From the NCBI RefSeq assembly GCF_020169515.1, contig NZ_JAHMHW010000006.1:62001-126000 (forward strand): DNA of 64,000 nt. Reading direction: 5' to 3'. Below the pieces are notes generated by a model. That model searched no databases, had not been told where the DNA came from, and worked only from the letters and a program-made list of their open reading frames with translations. Of the stretch, positions 32,103 to 41,103 are shown in pieces. This stretch comes from Paenibacillus vietnamensis. GTDB lineage: Bacteria; Bacillota; Bacilli; Paenibacillales; Paenibacillaceae. The number at the start of each line of letters is the position of its first letter. The stretch's first letter is position 1. A program made the translations under genes and the position numbers.

Positions 32103-34229
32103 ATGAATGCAATTCTTATGAATGCCGAGCTTGCGGCGATTATGATTTATATTCTGTTTTCCTTTATTGCCGCGGGAAAAGCATCCAAGCTGATCTACTT
32201 CGGGACGGAGAAGCAGCTTTACCGCAGGACGCGCAAGCTTCGCTTCTGGTCCGTCTTCCTGACCCTGGCGGCAGCCGCCATCGCAGCTGCCGATCTAGCG
32301 CTCGCCGCGGCCGCGCATCCGCTGCTGTGGATGGACCGGCTGCTGCTTCGCACGCCGCTGGCCGTTATCCCCGTTGCCCTGATCTGGGGCAACGCCTACC
32401 CAAGGCTGCGCCGCCTGCTGCAGCGCACAGCCGGCCAAACGGAGGCCGCGCCCGACACCGCCCGGCGGCGGCTGGCAGCAGAGCCGGCGTTCGTCTTTCC
32501 GTTCCGGCTCGCTGCGCTTTCCTCGATTGCATTGTTCTACTTTGCATTCGTACCGCCTGTGCCGCTGCGCTGGACGGCCGTTACGCTGCCGCTTACCGGC
32601 CTTCTTCTTGCCGCCTCGCTCGCATGGATGGCGCTCTCCCGCCGCAGCCAGCTCGCCGCGGAAGCGCCGCTTGCGGGCAGCCCGTGGCTGCGCAGGCTGA
32701 GAAGCGCAGGCGTGCTTCTCGCCATTCTGGCCGTCAGCAGCGTCCCGTTTCTGACGGCCATGCAGGCCAGCCGGCTGGAGGGCCGGCTGAGCATGATGTC
32801 CGGCAGGCCCGATTACGGCCGGACCGCCTCGGGCGCGCCTGCGGCGCAGGCCGGGCTTGCGCTTCCCGGCCATAACCATGCGGCGGCGGCGCAGCCGGCT
32901 TCCGCCGCCGGCGGCCAAAGCGCAGCCGTCCCCGTAACGGAGCTTACGGGGCCGCGCAGCGGCAAGCCGGACCGCGAGTTCACGCTGACCGCACAAAAGC
33001 AGACCGTCACCCTGGCTTCCGGAAAGCAGGTGGACGCATGGACCTACAACGGGCAAGCACCGGGCCCCGAGCTCCGTATGAAGGAAGGCGAGCTGATCGA
33101 AATTAAGCTCGAGAACAAGGATATTGAGGTCGGCGTCACCCTGCACTGGCACGGCCTGGACGTCCCGAACGCGGAGGACGGCGTTGCAGGCGCCACCCAG
33201 GATGCGGTTATGCCGGGCGAGACGCATACGTACCGCTTCGTTGCCGATCAGGTCGGCACGTTCTGGTATCATTCGCACCAGCATTCCAAAACCGCCGTCC
33301 AAAAAGGACTCTTCGGCGTCCTTATCGTAGAGCCGTCTGAGGCAGCTGTACAGCCGTTCGAGGACATCACGGTCATCACCCATGTCTGGGCAGGGGCGGG
33401 CTTTGCCATCGGCTCGAATGACACGGTGCAGCGCAAGGCGATTGCACCGGGCACGCCCGTGAAGCTGCGGCTGATCAATACCGACGATTGGGTTCGGCAA
33501 TCGTACGTGCTGACAGGCGTCCCCTTTAAAGTAACGGCGATCGACGGAGTCGACCTGAACGGACCGTCCGAGCTCGAGAACCAAAGCCTGGAATTAATAA
33601 CCGGCGGCCGGTACGACATCGCCTTCGTCATGCCTGACCATCCGGTGTACCTGAAGGTGGGGAACGGAAAAGAGCTCGGCTTGCTGATGAGCGCCGACGG
33701 CAGCGGCGATGTGCCGAAGCCGGAGACGACAAGCGTCTTCGACCCCACGCATTACGGAATGCCCGCCGACACCCCCTTCGGCGGGGACAGTGAATTCGAT
33801 CGCGAATTCACAATGGTACTGGACAACCGGTTTGCCTTTTACAATGGCCGTTTTGCCGCTTACGATACGATCAATGGGGAGGTATTCCCCAATACGCCGA
33901 TGTTCGTCGTCAAGGAAGGCGAGCTCGTCAAAACCTTGATCGTCAACCGCGGAGCCGTGGAGCATCCCATGCATTTGCACGGACATCATATGCTGGTGCT
34001 GTCCCGTAACGGAGAAGCGGTTACCGGCAGCCCTTGGTGGTCGGATACGCTTGACGTAGCGCCCGGCGAATATTACGAGGTCGCCTTTCTGGCCGACAAC
34101 CCCGGCGTCTGGATGGATCACTGCCATAATCTTCAGCACGCGTCTGCAGGCATGACGATGCACTTGATGTACGAAGGCGTAACGTCGCCTTTCGAGGTGG
34201 GAACCGCGACGCCTAACCATCCTGAATAA
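32103..34229 (+). CDS. Multicopper oxidase with N-terminal multi-span membrane domain
   Basis: A 708-residue protein. Residues 1-225 contain about five hydrophobic segments (IMIYILFSFIAAG, FWSVFLTLAAAAIAAADLAL, LSSIALFYFAFVPPV, LPLTGLLLAASLAWMAL, VLLAILAVSSVPFLTAM). The extracellular part is a three-domain laccase-type oxidase with all four copper motifs: HWHGLD, YHSHQH, HPMHLHGHH and DHCHNLQHASAGM, so both the T1 and the T2/T3 centres should be intact. It would oxidise Cu(I), metals or phenols with O2. Fusion of the oxidase to a multi-span anchor is not the usual secreted CotA/CueO form. AAGGAGG precedes the ATG; a terminator follows. Confidence 0.93.
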   Translation: MNAILMNAELAAIMIYILFSFIAAGKASKLIYFGTEKQLYRRTRKLRFWSVFLTLAAAAIAAADLALAAAAHPLLWMDRLLLRTPLAVIPVALIWGNAYPRLRRLLQRTAGQTEAAPDTARRRLAAEPAFVFPFRLAALSSIALFYFAFVPPVPLRWTAVTLPLTGLLLAASLAWMALSRRSQLAAEAPLAGSPWLRRLRSAGVLLAILAVSSVPFLTAMQASRLEGRLSMMSGRPDYGRTASGAPAAQAGLALPGHNHAAAAQPASAAGGQSAAVPVTELTGPRSGKPDREFTLTAQKQTVTLASGKQVDAWTYNGQAPGPELRMKEGELIEIKLENKDIEVGVTLHWHGLDVPNAEDGVAGATQDAVMPGETHTYRFVADQVGTFWYHSHQHSKTAVQKGLFGVLIVEPSEAAVQPFEDITVITHVWAGAGFAIGSNDTVQRKAIAPGTPVKLRLINTDDWVRQSYVLTGVPFKVTAIDGVDLNGPSELENQSLELITGGRYDIAFVMPDHPVYLKVGNGKELGLLMSADGSGDVPKPETTSVFDPTHYGMPADTPFGGDSEFDREFTMVLDNRFAFYNGRFAAYDTINGEVFPNTPMFVVKEGELVKTLIVNRGAVEHPMHLHGHHMLVLSRNGEAVTGSPWWSDTLDVAPGEYYEVAFLADNPGVWMDHCHNLQHASAGMTMHLMYEGVTSPFEVGTATPNHPE

Positions 34230-34242
34230 ATCTATGTGGAAG

Positions 34243-34277
34243 AAGCGGAACTGGACTTTAGTCCAGCCCGCTTTTTT
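34243..34277 (+). terminator. Intrinsic terminator of the multicopper oxidase
   Basis: AAGCGGAACTGGACT, TTA loop, AGTCCAGCCCGCTTTTTT. Confidence 0.9.
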
Positions 34278-34361
34278 ACCTTCAGCATGAGGACAAAGTT
34301 TTTGCGGGTGTGCTATGCTGGGTGCAGCTAATCAAATCCGGATAGGAGTGTTACAATAACC

Positions 34362-34865
34362 ATGAATATGAGAACGATAAGCGGGATCGTCCTGCTGCTG
34401 TTCGGCGCCGTTTTATTTCTGAATCAGGGAGAAACGTTCGGTCCCGGCAAAATTTTCGCCTACTTCTGGCCGTCGTTATTCGTCATTCCGCTCGGCCTGT
34501 TCTTCCACTGGATGTACTTTGTCATGATCGGCCGCAAGGGCGTCGGCCTTCTGATTCCCGGAGGCGTCCTGTTCACGGTCGGCATCGTCTGCCAGATCGC
34601 AATGCTCTTCGGCAATTGGGAATACATGTGGCCCGGCTTCATCCTTGCTCCTGCCGTCGGCTTGTTCGAATTTTACTGGTTCGGCAAACGCAACAAATGG
34701 CTGCTGATTCCGATCAACATTCTGACCGTTCTTTCCCTGCTGTTCTTCGCGGTGTTCTCCATCGGCTCCGTTTACAACAAGTTTTTGGTTAGCCAGCCTT
34801 TTATCGCGATTCTGTTCGTTGTGGCAGGGGCCATCATTCTGCTTATGAAGAAAAAAGACATCTAG
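34362..34865 (+). CDS. Small membrane protein, LiaI/LiaF-type transmembrane region
   Basis: A 167-residue protein with about five transmembrane helices. GIVLLLFGAVLFLNQG followed by FWPSLFVIPLGL (residues 8-47) is the repeating pattern seen in LiaI/LiaF-like and DUF5668 proteins, whose members take part in cell-envelope stress signalling; here no two-component genes are adjacent. Ends in a basic tail KKKDI. It is 13 bp upstream of a soluble hypothetical protein and likely shares its transcript. Confidence 0.7.
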   Translation: MNMRTISGIVLLLFGAVLFLNQGETFGPGKIFAYFWPSLFVIPLGLFFHWMYFVMIGRKGVGLLIPGGVLFTVGIVCQIAMLFGNWEYMWPGFILAPAVGLFEFYWFGKRNKWLLIPINILTVLSLLFFAVFSIGSVYNKFLVSQPFIAILFVVAGAIILLMKKKDI

Positions 34866-34878
34866 GAGGACTTAACCG

Positions 34879-35361
34879 ATGTTAACCTTTGAACAAAAGC
34901 TCGCGGTTATCGAAGCTTTCCCGGAGCTGCAGCGCAAGGATGTATCGCTCGGCCGGGTAAACTTCCATTATGAAGACAGCGCCCACGACAAAAAAACCGT
35001 CGTCCAGCATCTGCACCGGAACGGCAACGGCTACGTATACGCCGGCTTGCTGGACGGGATCGAGACCGATGAGAAAGGCCTCGTTAATATACGCGACTAC
35101 AGCGAGAACGAGCTGCGGGAGCTGATCTCGCAAGCGATCGGAGCCCTGTCGGTGCCACCGCCCGAGAAGGAGGCGAGCCCGAAGAAAAAACGCAAGCCGC
35201 CGCAGGAAAAGCGCTGGGTCGGACCAAACGGTGACGTGCTCACGCTTCTGTTCGAGGAAGACTTATGGTACCTGTACGCAGGCCTGAATCTGGAATCGGC
35301 CTTTGAAACTTACGAAGAGGCCGAGCAGTATTTGGAGGAAGAAGAGTTCAAACGGGCCTGA
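34879..35361 (+). CDS. Hypothetical protein (160 aa)
   Basis: A soluble 160-residue protein with a charged linker PPPEKEASPKKKRKPPQEKR (residues about 94-113) between two small domains. The first (LTFEQKLAVIEAFPELQRKD, HYEDSAHDKKTVVQHLH) and second (GDVLTLLFEEDLWYLYAGLN) are both rich in aromatic and acidic residues. I have the impression of a Bacillales-wide family but cannot name it. AGGAGG precedes the ATG, 13 bp from the membrane protein upstream, and a terminator follows. Confidence 0.75.
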   Translation: MLTFEQKLAVIEAFPELQRKDVSLGRVNFHYEDSAHDKKTVVQHLHRNGNGYVYAGLLDGIETDEKGLVNIRDYSENELRELISQAIGALSVPPPEKEASPKKKRKPPQEKRWVGPNGDVLTLLFEEDLWYLYAGLNLESAFETYEEAEQYLEEEEFKRA

Positions 35362-35388
35362 CCCGGATATAGCTCCAGCAAATATTAG

Positions 35389-35419
35389 GAAGAAGCCGGA
35401 CGACGGCTTCTTCTTTTTT
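35389..35419 (+). terminator. Intrinsic terminator
   Basis: GAAGAAGCCG, GACGA loop, CGGCTTCTTC and T-run. Confidence 0.9.
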
Positions 35420-35495
35420 ATGTCATATCAAACAGGAATTTGTCACCCGATGTCTAATTCTAGTTAGTGCACCAAAGATAACAGGGGGAATTTAA

Positions 35496-37781
35496 TTGTC
35501 GATCAAAGCAAAGCTGTCCTTCTCCATCTCGATGATCGTTGCCGTAATCCTTGCACTAAGCATCATCATCTATTATTTTTCGGCAAAAACCGAGTTGCAG
35601 AACAGGCTCGAGGAGCAGGTCGATTTTATCGCTAAGCAGATCGGCTATAACATAGAATCTTCGGAAAGCGCCGTGGAATTCATGGAAAAGACGATAGAAG
35701 AGAAGCTCCGCATCGCTTCCATATCCGCCCAAATGATGCTCGATCCCGATATTAACAAGGTCACGAATGAAGAGCTTGTCGAGATTAGCGCCAAGCTCGG
35801 CGTCGACAATATTACGCTGTGGCAAAGAGAAGGCGATGACGTCATTGCCCGCAAATCCTCGGACCCGGAAGAGCTCAATATCAGCTCCAAAACCTGGGAT
35901 TACTGGCATACGGCTTTTCTTCAGCTGTTTGAGAATCACAACGTAACGATTGAAAAGGGGCGAAAGCTGGAAAACTTTTGGTCCGGACCGTTTAATTTTG
36001 CGGCGACCGACCCTACGCAGGTTCGAAAGTGGGGCAATTATTACGACGGAACGACCAATTACATGATCAATCCTTACGTAAGCGCCGAATCTCTCCGGGA
36101 ATTCGATGTCACGGACGGAACCGATGCGCTCATTTCGAAAATTTTGGCCAATCAGGAAGGGGTTCTGGAAATTACGGGCTTCGATCCTGAATTTTTCGGA
36201 GAAAAGCCGATCGTCAAGATTAGAAAAGGCATTCCGGTCCATAACCTGGATGTCCGGGATATCCCATTCGGAACTTATACCTACAAGGATGATGAAAACG
36301 ACTCTTACCATATTCAGAAAGCGATTGCCGGCAAAGATGCGATAAGCGTCAAAAGCTCTATTAAAGGGAAAGAGCTGCTCAAAACGTTTATTCCGATCTT
36401 TTTGGACAAAACCTATGTCATCTGCATCACATTCGATTCCTCCGTCATCGAGGAGCCTCTCAACAAGCAGCTTTTGCTGCAAACGGCCATCTCGTTCTGC
36501 CTGATCTTGGCGACGATGCTTTTCAGTTATTTTATTGCGGACTTTATGCTGCGCGGCTTGAACCAGATTTTCCGCAAGGTGAATGCGATCGCCGAAGGCA
36601 ATTTCGGGGAAACCATAACGATCCGCAGCAAGGACGAGCTCGGCCTGCTCGCTTCACGCGTAGATACGATGGGCCACAACCTTCACAGCTACACGAATCA
36701 GCTCAAGGACGCGGCGGCGGAGCTGCGGAGCACGAAGCAATATTTGGAGTCCTTCGTCAACCAAACGTCGGATGCGATACATGTCGCGGATCTGGACGGC
36801 CGGATCACCCAGGTCAACAGAGCGTTCGAGAAAATGTACGGCTGGACGGGAGAGGAAATCGTCGGAAAGCCGCTGGAAAATATACCGCTCGAGCATGCCG
36901 GCTCTCATCGCGAGCTCAAGGCTACGGTCCTGAGCGGCGGATCGGTGACCGATTTTGAGACGGTACGGATCACGAAGTCGGGCAGCCCTATCGACATCAG
37001 CATCACGATTTCGCCGATCCGGGATGAAGCCGGCGCTATTATCGCCATAGCCTCCATTTCCCGCAACATTACCTCCCGCAAGCAGACGGAGGAAATGATC
37101 AGGCGTTCGGAGAAGCTGTCGGTCGTTGGCCAAATTGCAGCCGGTGTAGCGCATGAAGTCCGCAACCCGCTTACGACGCTGCGCGGCTTCGTTCAGCTTC
37201 AGAAGCAGAAGGGCTCCTTGCCCCCGTCGCATTTGGACATTATGCTGAACGAGCTGGATCAGATTAATATGATCGTAAGCGAGTTTCTTGTTTTCGCCAA
37301 GCCGCAGGCAAGCCGGTACCAGTCGATTAAACCGGAGAACCTGGTTGGCGATACGATGCTCCTTCTTGACTCGGAAGCGAAGATGAGCAACGTCCAGCTT
37401 AGAATGACCGCGGAGAAAGAGCTGCCGCTTATCATCGGCGAAGCGAACCAGCTGAAGCAGGTGTTCGTCAACGTCATCAAAAACGGCATGGAGGCTATGC
37501 CGGGCGGCGGCGAGCTGTCCATCGATATCGCCCGCCATGGCGATGGAATGATCGTCCTGCGCTTCAAGGATCAGGGCTGCGGCATAGCGGCTGAGGATCT
37601 TCATCGGCTTGGCGAGCCGTTCTTCACGAAGAAGGACAGCGGCAACGGCCTCGGCCTGATGGTCAGCCAGCAAATCATTGCCGGCCATAAGGGCAGCATC
37701 GTTTTCCGCAGCGAGCTTGGCAAAGGCACCTGCGTCGAAATATCGCTGCCGGTTTCGCTGCCGAATGCGAATGCGGTCTGA
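35496..37781 (+). CDS. Sensor histidine kinase with extracellular sensor, HAMP and PAS domains (sporulation-kinase-like)
   Basis: A 761-residue kinase starting at TTG 35496 after AGGGGGAA. TM1 about residues 8-28, extracellular domain about 29-325, TM2 about 328-350, HAMP about 351-402 (NAIAEGNFGETITIRSKDEL), PAS about 420-530 (FVNQTSDAIHVADLDGRITQ), HisKA with the phospho-accepting His in VAHEVRNPLTTLRGF, and HATPase with N box NVIKNGMEAMP, G1 DQGCGI and G2 GNGLGL. The HEVRNPLTTLRGF form is that of B. subtilis KinA/KinE-like sporulation kinases. No response regulator is adjacent (orphan), which is typical for kinases feeding Spo0F. Confidence 0.93.
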   Translation: MSIKAKLSFSISMIVAVILALSIIIYYFSAKTELQNRLEEQVDFIAKQIGYNIESSESAVEFMEKTIEEKLRIASISAQMMLDPDINKVTNEELVEISAKLGVDNITLWQREGDDVIARKSSDPEELNISSKTWDYWHTAFLQLFENHNVTIEKGRKLENFWSGPFNFAATDPTQVRKWGNYYDGTTNYMINPYVSAESLREFDVTDGTDALISKILANQEGVLEITGFDPEFFGEKPIVKIRKGIPVHNLDVRDIPFGTYTYKDDENDSYHIQKAIAGKDAISVKSSIKGKELLKTFIPIFLDKTYVICITFDSSVIEEPLNKQLLLQTAISFCLILATMLFSYFIADFMLRGLNQIFRKVNAIAEGNFGETITIRSKDELGLLASRVDTMGHNLHSYTNQLKDAAAELRSTKQYLESFVNQTSDAIHVADLDGRITQVNRAFEKMYGWTGEEIVGKPLENIPLEHAGSHRELKATVLSGGSVTDFETVRITKSGSPIDISITISPIRDEAGAIIAIASISRNITSRKQTEEMIRRSEKLSVVGQIAAGVAHEVRNPLTTLRGFVQLQKQKGSLPPSHLDIMLNELDQINMIVSEFLVFAKPQASRYQSIKPENLVGDTMLLLDSEAKMSNVQLRMTAEKELPLIIGEANQLKQVFVNVIKNGMEAMPGGGELSIDIARHGDGMIVLRFKDQGCGIAAEDLHRLGEPFFTKKDSGNGLGLMVSQQIIAGHKGSIVFRSELGKGTCVEISLPVSLPNANAV

Positions 37782-37918
37782 AGCGCCGATTTTTGAAGAT
37801 ATTATTTTGATGAAATCCGCGGCGCTGTGATAAAATGTTTCCGTAGCCGGCCGGATTGGAAAATGCCGGCCGATTCGTTCATACATGATTAACCATACCG
37901 CTAGTTTTGGAGCCGTTT

Positions 37919-39526
37919 ATGCCGATGACCTTTGATTCTCCGCTATCGCAATACATTATCTTTGTCATAATTTCCGGCATTCTTAGTGTGCTGCTCGCTA
38001 TTTACGCCTTTAACAACAAATCGAATTTTTCTGGCATGAGAGCTTTGATGTGGTCCACACTGCTTTCGGCCGTTTATACTTTTGGATTCGCCTTTGAGCT
38101 GGCTAGCGATACCGTTCCTGAAATCAAATTCTGGATTAACATTGAATATATAGGAATGCCGTTTATAGCTCCGATTAACTTGCTCCTTATTATGCATTAT
38201 GTCGGAATGGACAAATTTACCACCGGCAAAAAAGCCTGGGGGTTGTTTGTCGTCCCCGCCATTACGTTTCTCATGGTTGTCACGAACGACTATCATGGAC
38301 TTTTTTACGAGTCGCTTTACCTGCGTTCGAACAGCGCAAGTCCCGTCGTAGACGTCGTTCCCGGATTATGGTACTACGTGCATGGCAGCTATACGTCGGG
38401 GACGATGTTCGCCTGTTTGTTTTTATTGTTCAGTCATGGGCGGAAAACAAAATCGATTTACCGCAAGCAGATGGTCACGATGGCTCTCAGCATCCTTATC
38501 CCTCTGGCGGGGGCGTTGTCCTACGTGCTCGGGTTGACGCCGCTCGGCATAGACCCCGTTCCGATGCTGCTCGGAATTACGTCGGCATTGTATGTTTACG
38601 CCATCTTTTCGGCAGGGCTCTTGACGGTTTCCCCAATCGCGCGCGAGCATATCTTTGAAAGCATGCGCGACGGTGTTCTTGTGCTAAACCTGTCCAATCA
38701 GATTATGGACTTCAACAGCGCCGCGGCGCAAATCATTCCATCGCTTACGCCGCTCGCCATAGGCAAGAAGCTGGAGGACGTATGGAAACGGGGGGCGGAA
38801 TCCGGCGCCTTCTCCTTTGGGCTTGACCAAGAGCACGACGTACAGCACGAGCAGGAGCTGAAGTGGGTGCGGGGCAAAGAAACGTTTTATTACCGGATCC
38901 GCGCCTCGAATTTATTGAAGCCGAACGGCCAGCTGGCGGGGAGGACAATCGTCATGATCGATGTAACCGAGCATACGCTGCTTCAGCACAAGCTGCGCCA
39001 CTTGGCCGAAATTGACGGACTCACGTCCATCTATAACCGCACGACGTTTATGGAGAAAAGCCGGGAGTTGTTAAACGCATCTCACCGGCAGCGGCAGCCG
39101 TTGTCGTTTATTTTGTTCGACGTGGACCATTTCAAGCAAATCAATGACCGCTACGGGCATAGCGTAGGCGATTTCGCCCTGCAGCACATTGTGAATATAT
39201 GCAAGCAGGGTCTCCCTACTAAAGCGCTGCTCGGCCGCTACGGCGGAGAAGAATTCGCGGTCTGCCTGCCGGAGACGGAGCTTGCCGAGGCCGGACAAAT
39301 TGCAGAGCGGCTGCGCAAGGAAATCGCGTCCACCCCAATGTACAGCTCGGCGAAGGCGATCTCCATTACTGCGAGCTTCGGACTGACTCAAGCGAGAACG
39401 CCCGACGTTCTGCTGGAGATGCTGCTCCGCGAAGCGGACGTAGCCCTTTACCGTTCCAAGCACGGCGGCCGCAACATGGTGACGATGATGGACCTTGAAC
39501 AAGTACATGCAATCGAGACGAAATAA
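37919..39526 (+). CDS. Diguanylate cyclase with 7TM N-terminal and PAS domains
   Basis: A 535-residue protein. The ATG at 37919 is chosen because GGAG stands 6 nt upstream. Residues about 1-225 have seven hydrophobic segments, matching the His-kinase N-terminal 7TM sensor region; a PAS-like domain follows (VLVLNLSNQIMDFNSAAAQI, FYYRIRASNLL), then GGDEF (about 365-530): DGLTSIYNRTTFMEKS, FDVDHFKQINDRYGHSVGDF and RYGGEEFAVCLPE. GGEEF is an active form, so it should make c-di-GMP. An RxxD inhibitory site is not obvious. No effector or phosphodiesterase gene lies nearby. Confidence 0.93.
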   Translation: MPMTFDSPLSQYIIFVIISGILSVLLAIYAFNNKSNFSGMRALMWSTLLSAVYTFGFAFELASDTVPEIKFWINIEYIGMPFIAPINLLLIMHYVGMDKFTTGKKAWGLFVVPAITFLMVVTNDYHGLFYESLYLRSNSASPVVDVVPGLWYYVHGSYTSGTMFACLFLLFSHGRKTKSIYRKQMVTMALSILIPLAGALSYVLGLTPLGIDPVPMLLGITSALYVYAIFSAGLLTVSPIAREHIFESMRDGVLVLNLSNQIMDFNSAAAQIIPSLTPLAIGKKLEDVWKRGAESGAFSFGLDQEHDVQHEQELKWVRGKETFYYRIRASNLLKPNGQLAGRTIVMIDVTEHTLLQHKLRHLAEIDGLTSIYNRTTFMEKSRELLNASHRQRQPLSFILFDVDHFKQINDRYGHSVGDFALQHIVNICKQGLPTKALLGRYGGEEFAVCLPETELAEAGQIAERLRKEIASTPMYSSAKAISITASFGLTQARTPDVLLEMLLREADVALYRSKHGGRNMVTMMDLEQVHAIETK

Positions 39527-39535
39527 TCATACTAT

Positions 39536-39636
39536 CAAGCATAAACGGCTGTGGTCGTCCTTTGGCGGCAATAGCTCGTTTCGCGTAGAATTATAAGTCA
39601 GGGTATAAGCTCAAACTTATACTTTCATATATTTTA
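39536..39636 (+). repeat. Dispersed structured element, copy 5 (short form)
   Basis: CAAGCATAAACGGCTGTGG, CCTTTGGCGGCAATAGCTCG, GTTTCGCGTAG, then AATTATAAG ... CTTATACTTTC. The inner stem GTATAAG/CTTATAC is intact; the outer stem is imperfect. It lies between the diguanylate cyclase and ktrB. Confidence 0.85.
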
Positions 39637-39657
39637 AAAATTGGAGGTGCCGATGCC

Positions 39658-41025
39658 GTGTTGAAGTTGGAAACCTTGCGCAAGAAGCTGCGGTTCAGGC
39701 CTTCACCTCCGCAGGTTATGCTGTTCGGCTTTTTGTTTATCATTTTGGCAGGTGCGCAGCTGCTGTCCCGACCCATTTCGATTGCCGAGGGTACTAGCAT
39801 TCCTTACATTGATGCTCTGTTTATGTCGGTCAGCGCAACCTGCGTGACGGGTCTTACCGTCTTAAGCACCGGCATCCATTTCTCCATCTTCGGACAAGTT
39901 GTCCTCATCCTGCTGGCCCAAATCGGAGGGTTAGGCTTCATGACGATGGCAACTCTATTTGCGCTTCTCTTCCGGAAGCGCATTTCGTTCCGGGAGAGGC
40001 TCGTGCTCCAGGAATCGCTGAATTACAGCTCTACAGAGGGAATCGTCCGCATGATCCGCAAGGTTCTTTTGTACGCATTGGTCATTGAACTTGCGGGAGC
40101 AGTGCTGTTAAGCGGCTACTTTATGCTTGAAATGCCGGTAGGGCAGGCTCTGTATTTCGGAGTTTTCCACAGCATTTCGTTTTTCAACAATGCAGGCTTC
40201 GATTTGTTCGCCCAGTTTCCAGACAGGGACGGCAGCCTCATCCATTACGTTGAGGATCCCTTTATCAATATCGTCTGCATGCTGCTTATTTTCTTCGGCG
40301 GGATCGGATTTATCGTCATTTCCGAGCTGATTACGTATCCCAAGCATCGGAAGTTCAGCCTACATAGCAAGGTGGTTCTATCCGTTACGAGCCTATTGAT
40401 CGTTTTCGGCGCAGTCGTTTTCATTGCTCTGGAGCTTTCCAACCCGGACACCCTGCAGCAGCTGTCGGGCGGCGGCAAATTGCTTGGAGCCCTGTTTCAG
40501 TCGGTAACGGCGCGGTCAGCCGGACTCAGTACGATCGATCCGGGCATGCTGCGTGAAGTCACTCAGTTTTTTTTAGTCATTCTAATGTTTATCGGCGCCG
40601 GCCCCGGGTCGACGGGCGGAGGAATCCGGGTAACGACCTTTGCGATCCTGATAGGAGCGATGATTGCCATGGTTCGCGGCAGAGACGATGTCATTTTGTT
40701 CCGCTACCGAATTGCCAAACGCCAAATCCATCAGGCCATTATGTTCACGATGATCGCTTTTTTCATCATTTGCACCGGGACGATGATGCTTTCGATTACC
40801 GAGACCGGGGACTTTCTTACCATACTGTTCGAGGCGACATCCGCTTATTGTACCGTTGGCATGTCCGCTGGACTCACCTCGCATATTTCGGATGCCGGCA
40901 AGATTATCCTTATGACGCTCATGTTTGTCGGCCGCTTAGGTCCGGTTACATTGGCGTTCGCACTGAACACGCATTCGAGAAAAGAGCTTTACCGCTTCCC
41001 GGAAGGAAAGATTACGATCGGCTAA
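39658..41025 (+). CDS. ktrB: Potassium uptake protein, TrkH/KtrB family
   Basis: A 455-residue membrane protein starting at GTG 39658 after GGAGG. The four pore loops of the TrkH/KtrB/HKT fold are visible, each with its selectivity-filter glycine: SATCVTGLTVL, SFFNNAGFDLF, TARSAGLSTID and AYCTVGMSAGL. Length and loops match KtrB/KtrD, which takes up K+ (with Na+) and is gated by the cytoplasmic RCK protein KtrA/KtrC. No ktrA gene is adjacent, so the gating subunit is encoded elsewhere, as for B. subtilis ktrD. Confidence 0.94.
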   Translation: MLKLETLRKKLRFRPSPPQVMLFGFLFIILAGAQLLSRPISIAEGTSIPYIDALFMSVSATCVTGLTVLSTGIHFSIFGQVVLILLAQIGGLGFMTMATLFALLFRKRISFRERLVLQESLNYSSTEGIVRMIRKVLLYALVIELAGAVLLSGYFMLEMPVGQALYFGVFHSISFFNNAGFDLFAQFPDRDGSLIHYVEDPFINIVCMLLIFFGGIGFIVISELITYPKHRKFSLHSKVVLSVTSLLIVFGAVVFIALELSNPDTLQQLSGGGKLLGALFQSVTARSAGLSTIDPGMLREVTQFFLVILMFIGAGPGSTGGGIRVTTFAILIGAMIAMVRGRDDVILFRYRIAKRQIHQAIMFTMIAFFIICTGTMMLSITETGDFLTILFEATSAYCTVGMSAGLTSHISDAGKIILMTLMFVGRLGPVTLAFALNTHSRKELYRFPEGKITIG

Positions 41026-41103
41026 AAAATTGCGGTGCGTTCGCAAGGAATGTTACGATTAGCAGAGCATATTTAGATTTGCTTAAAGGAGAATGCATGC
41101 TTG

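Noticed and set aside
37845-37875. GCCGGC hairpin before the diguanylate cyclase as terminator
   Set aside because: Stem of only 6 bp made of a self-complementary word, and no T-run.
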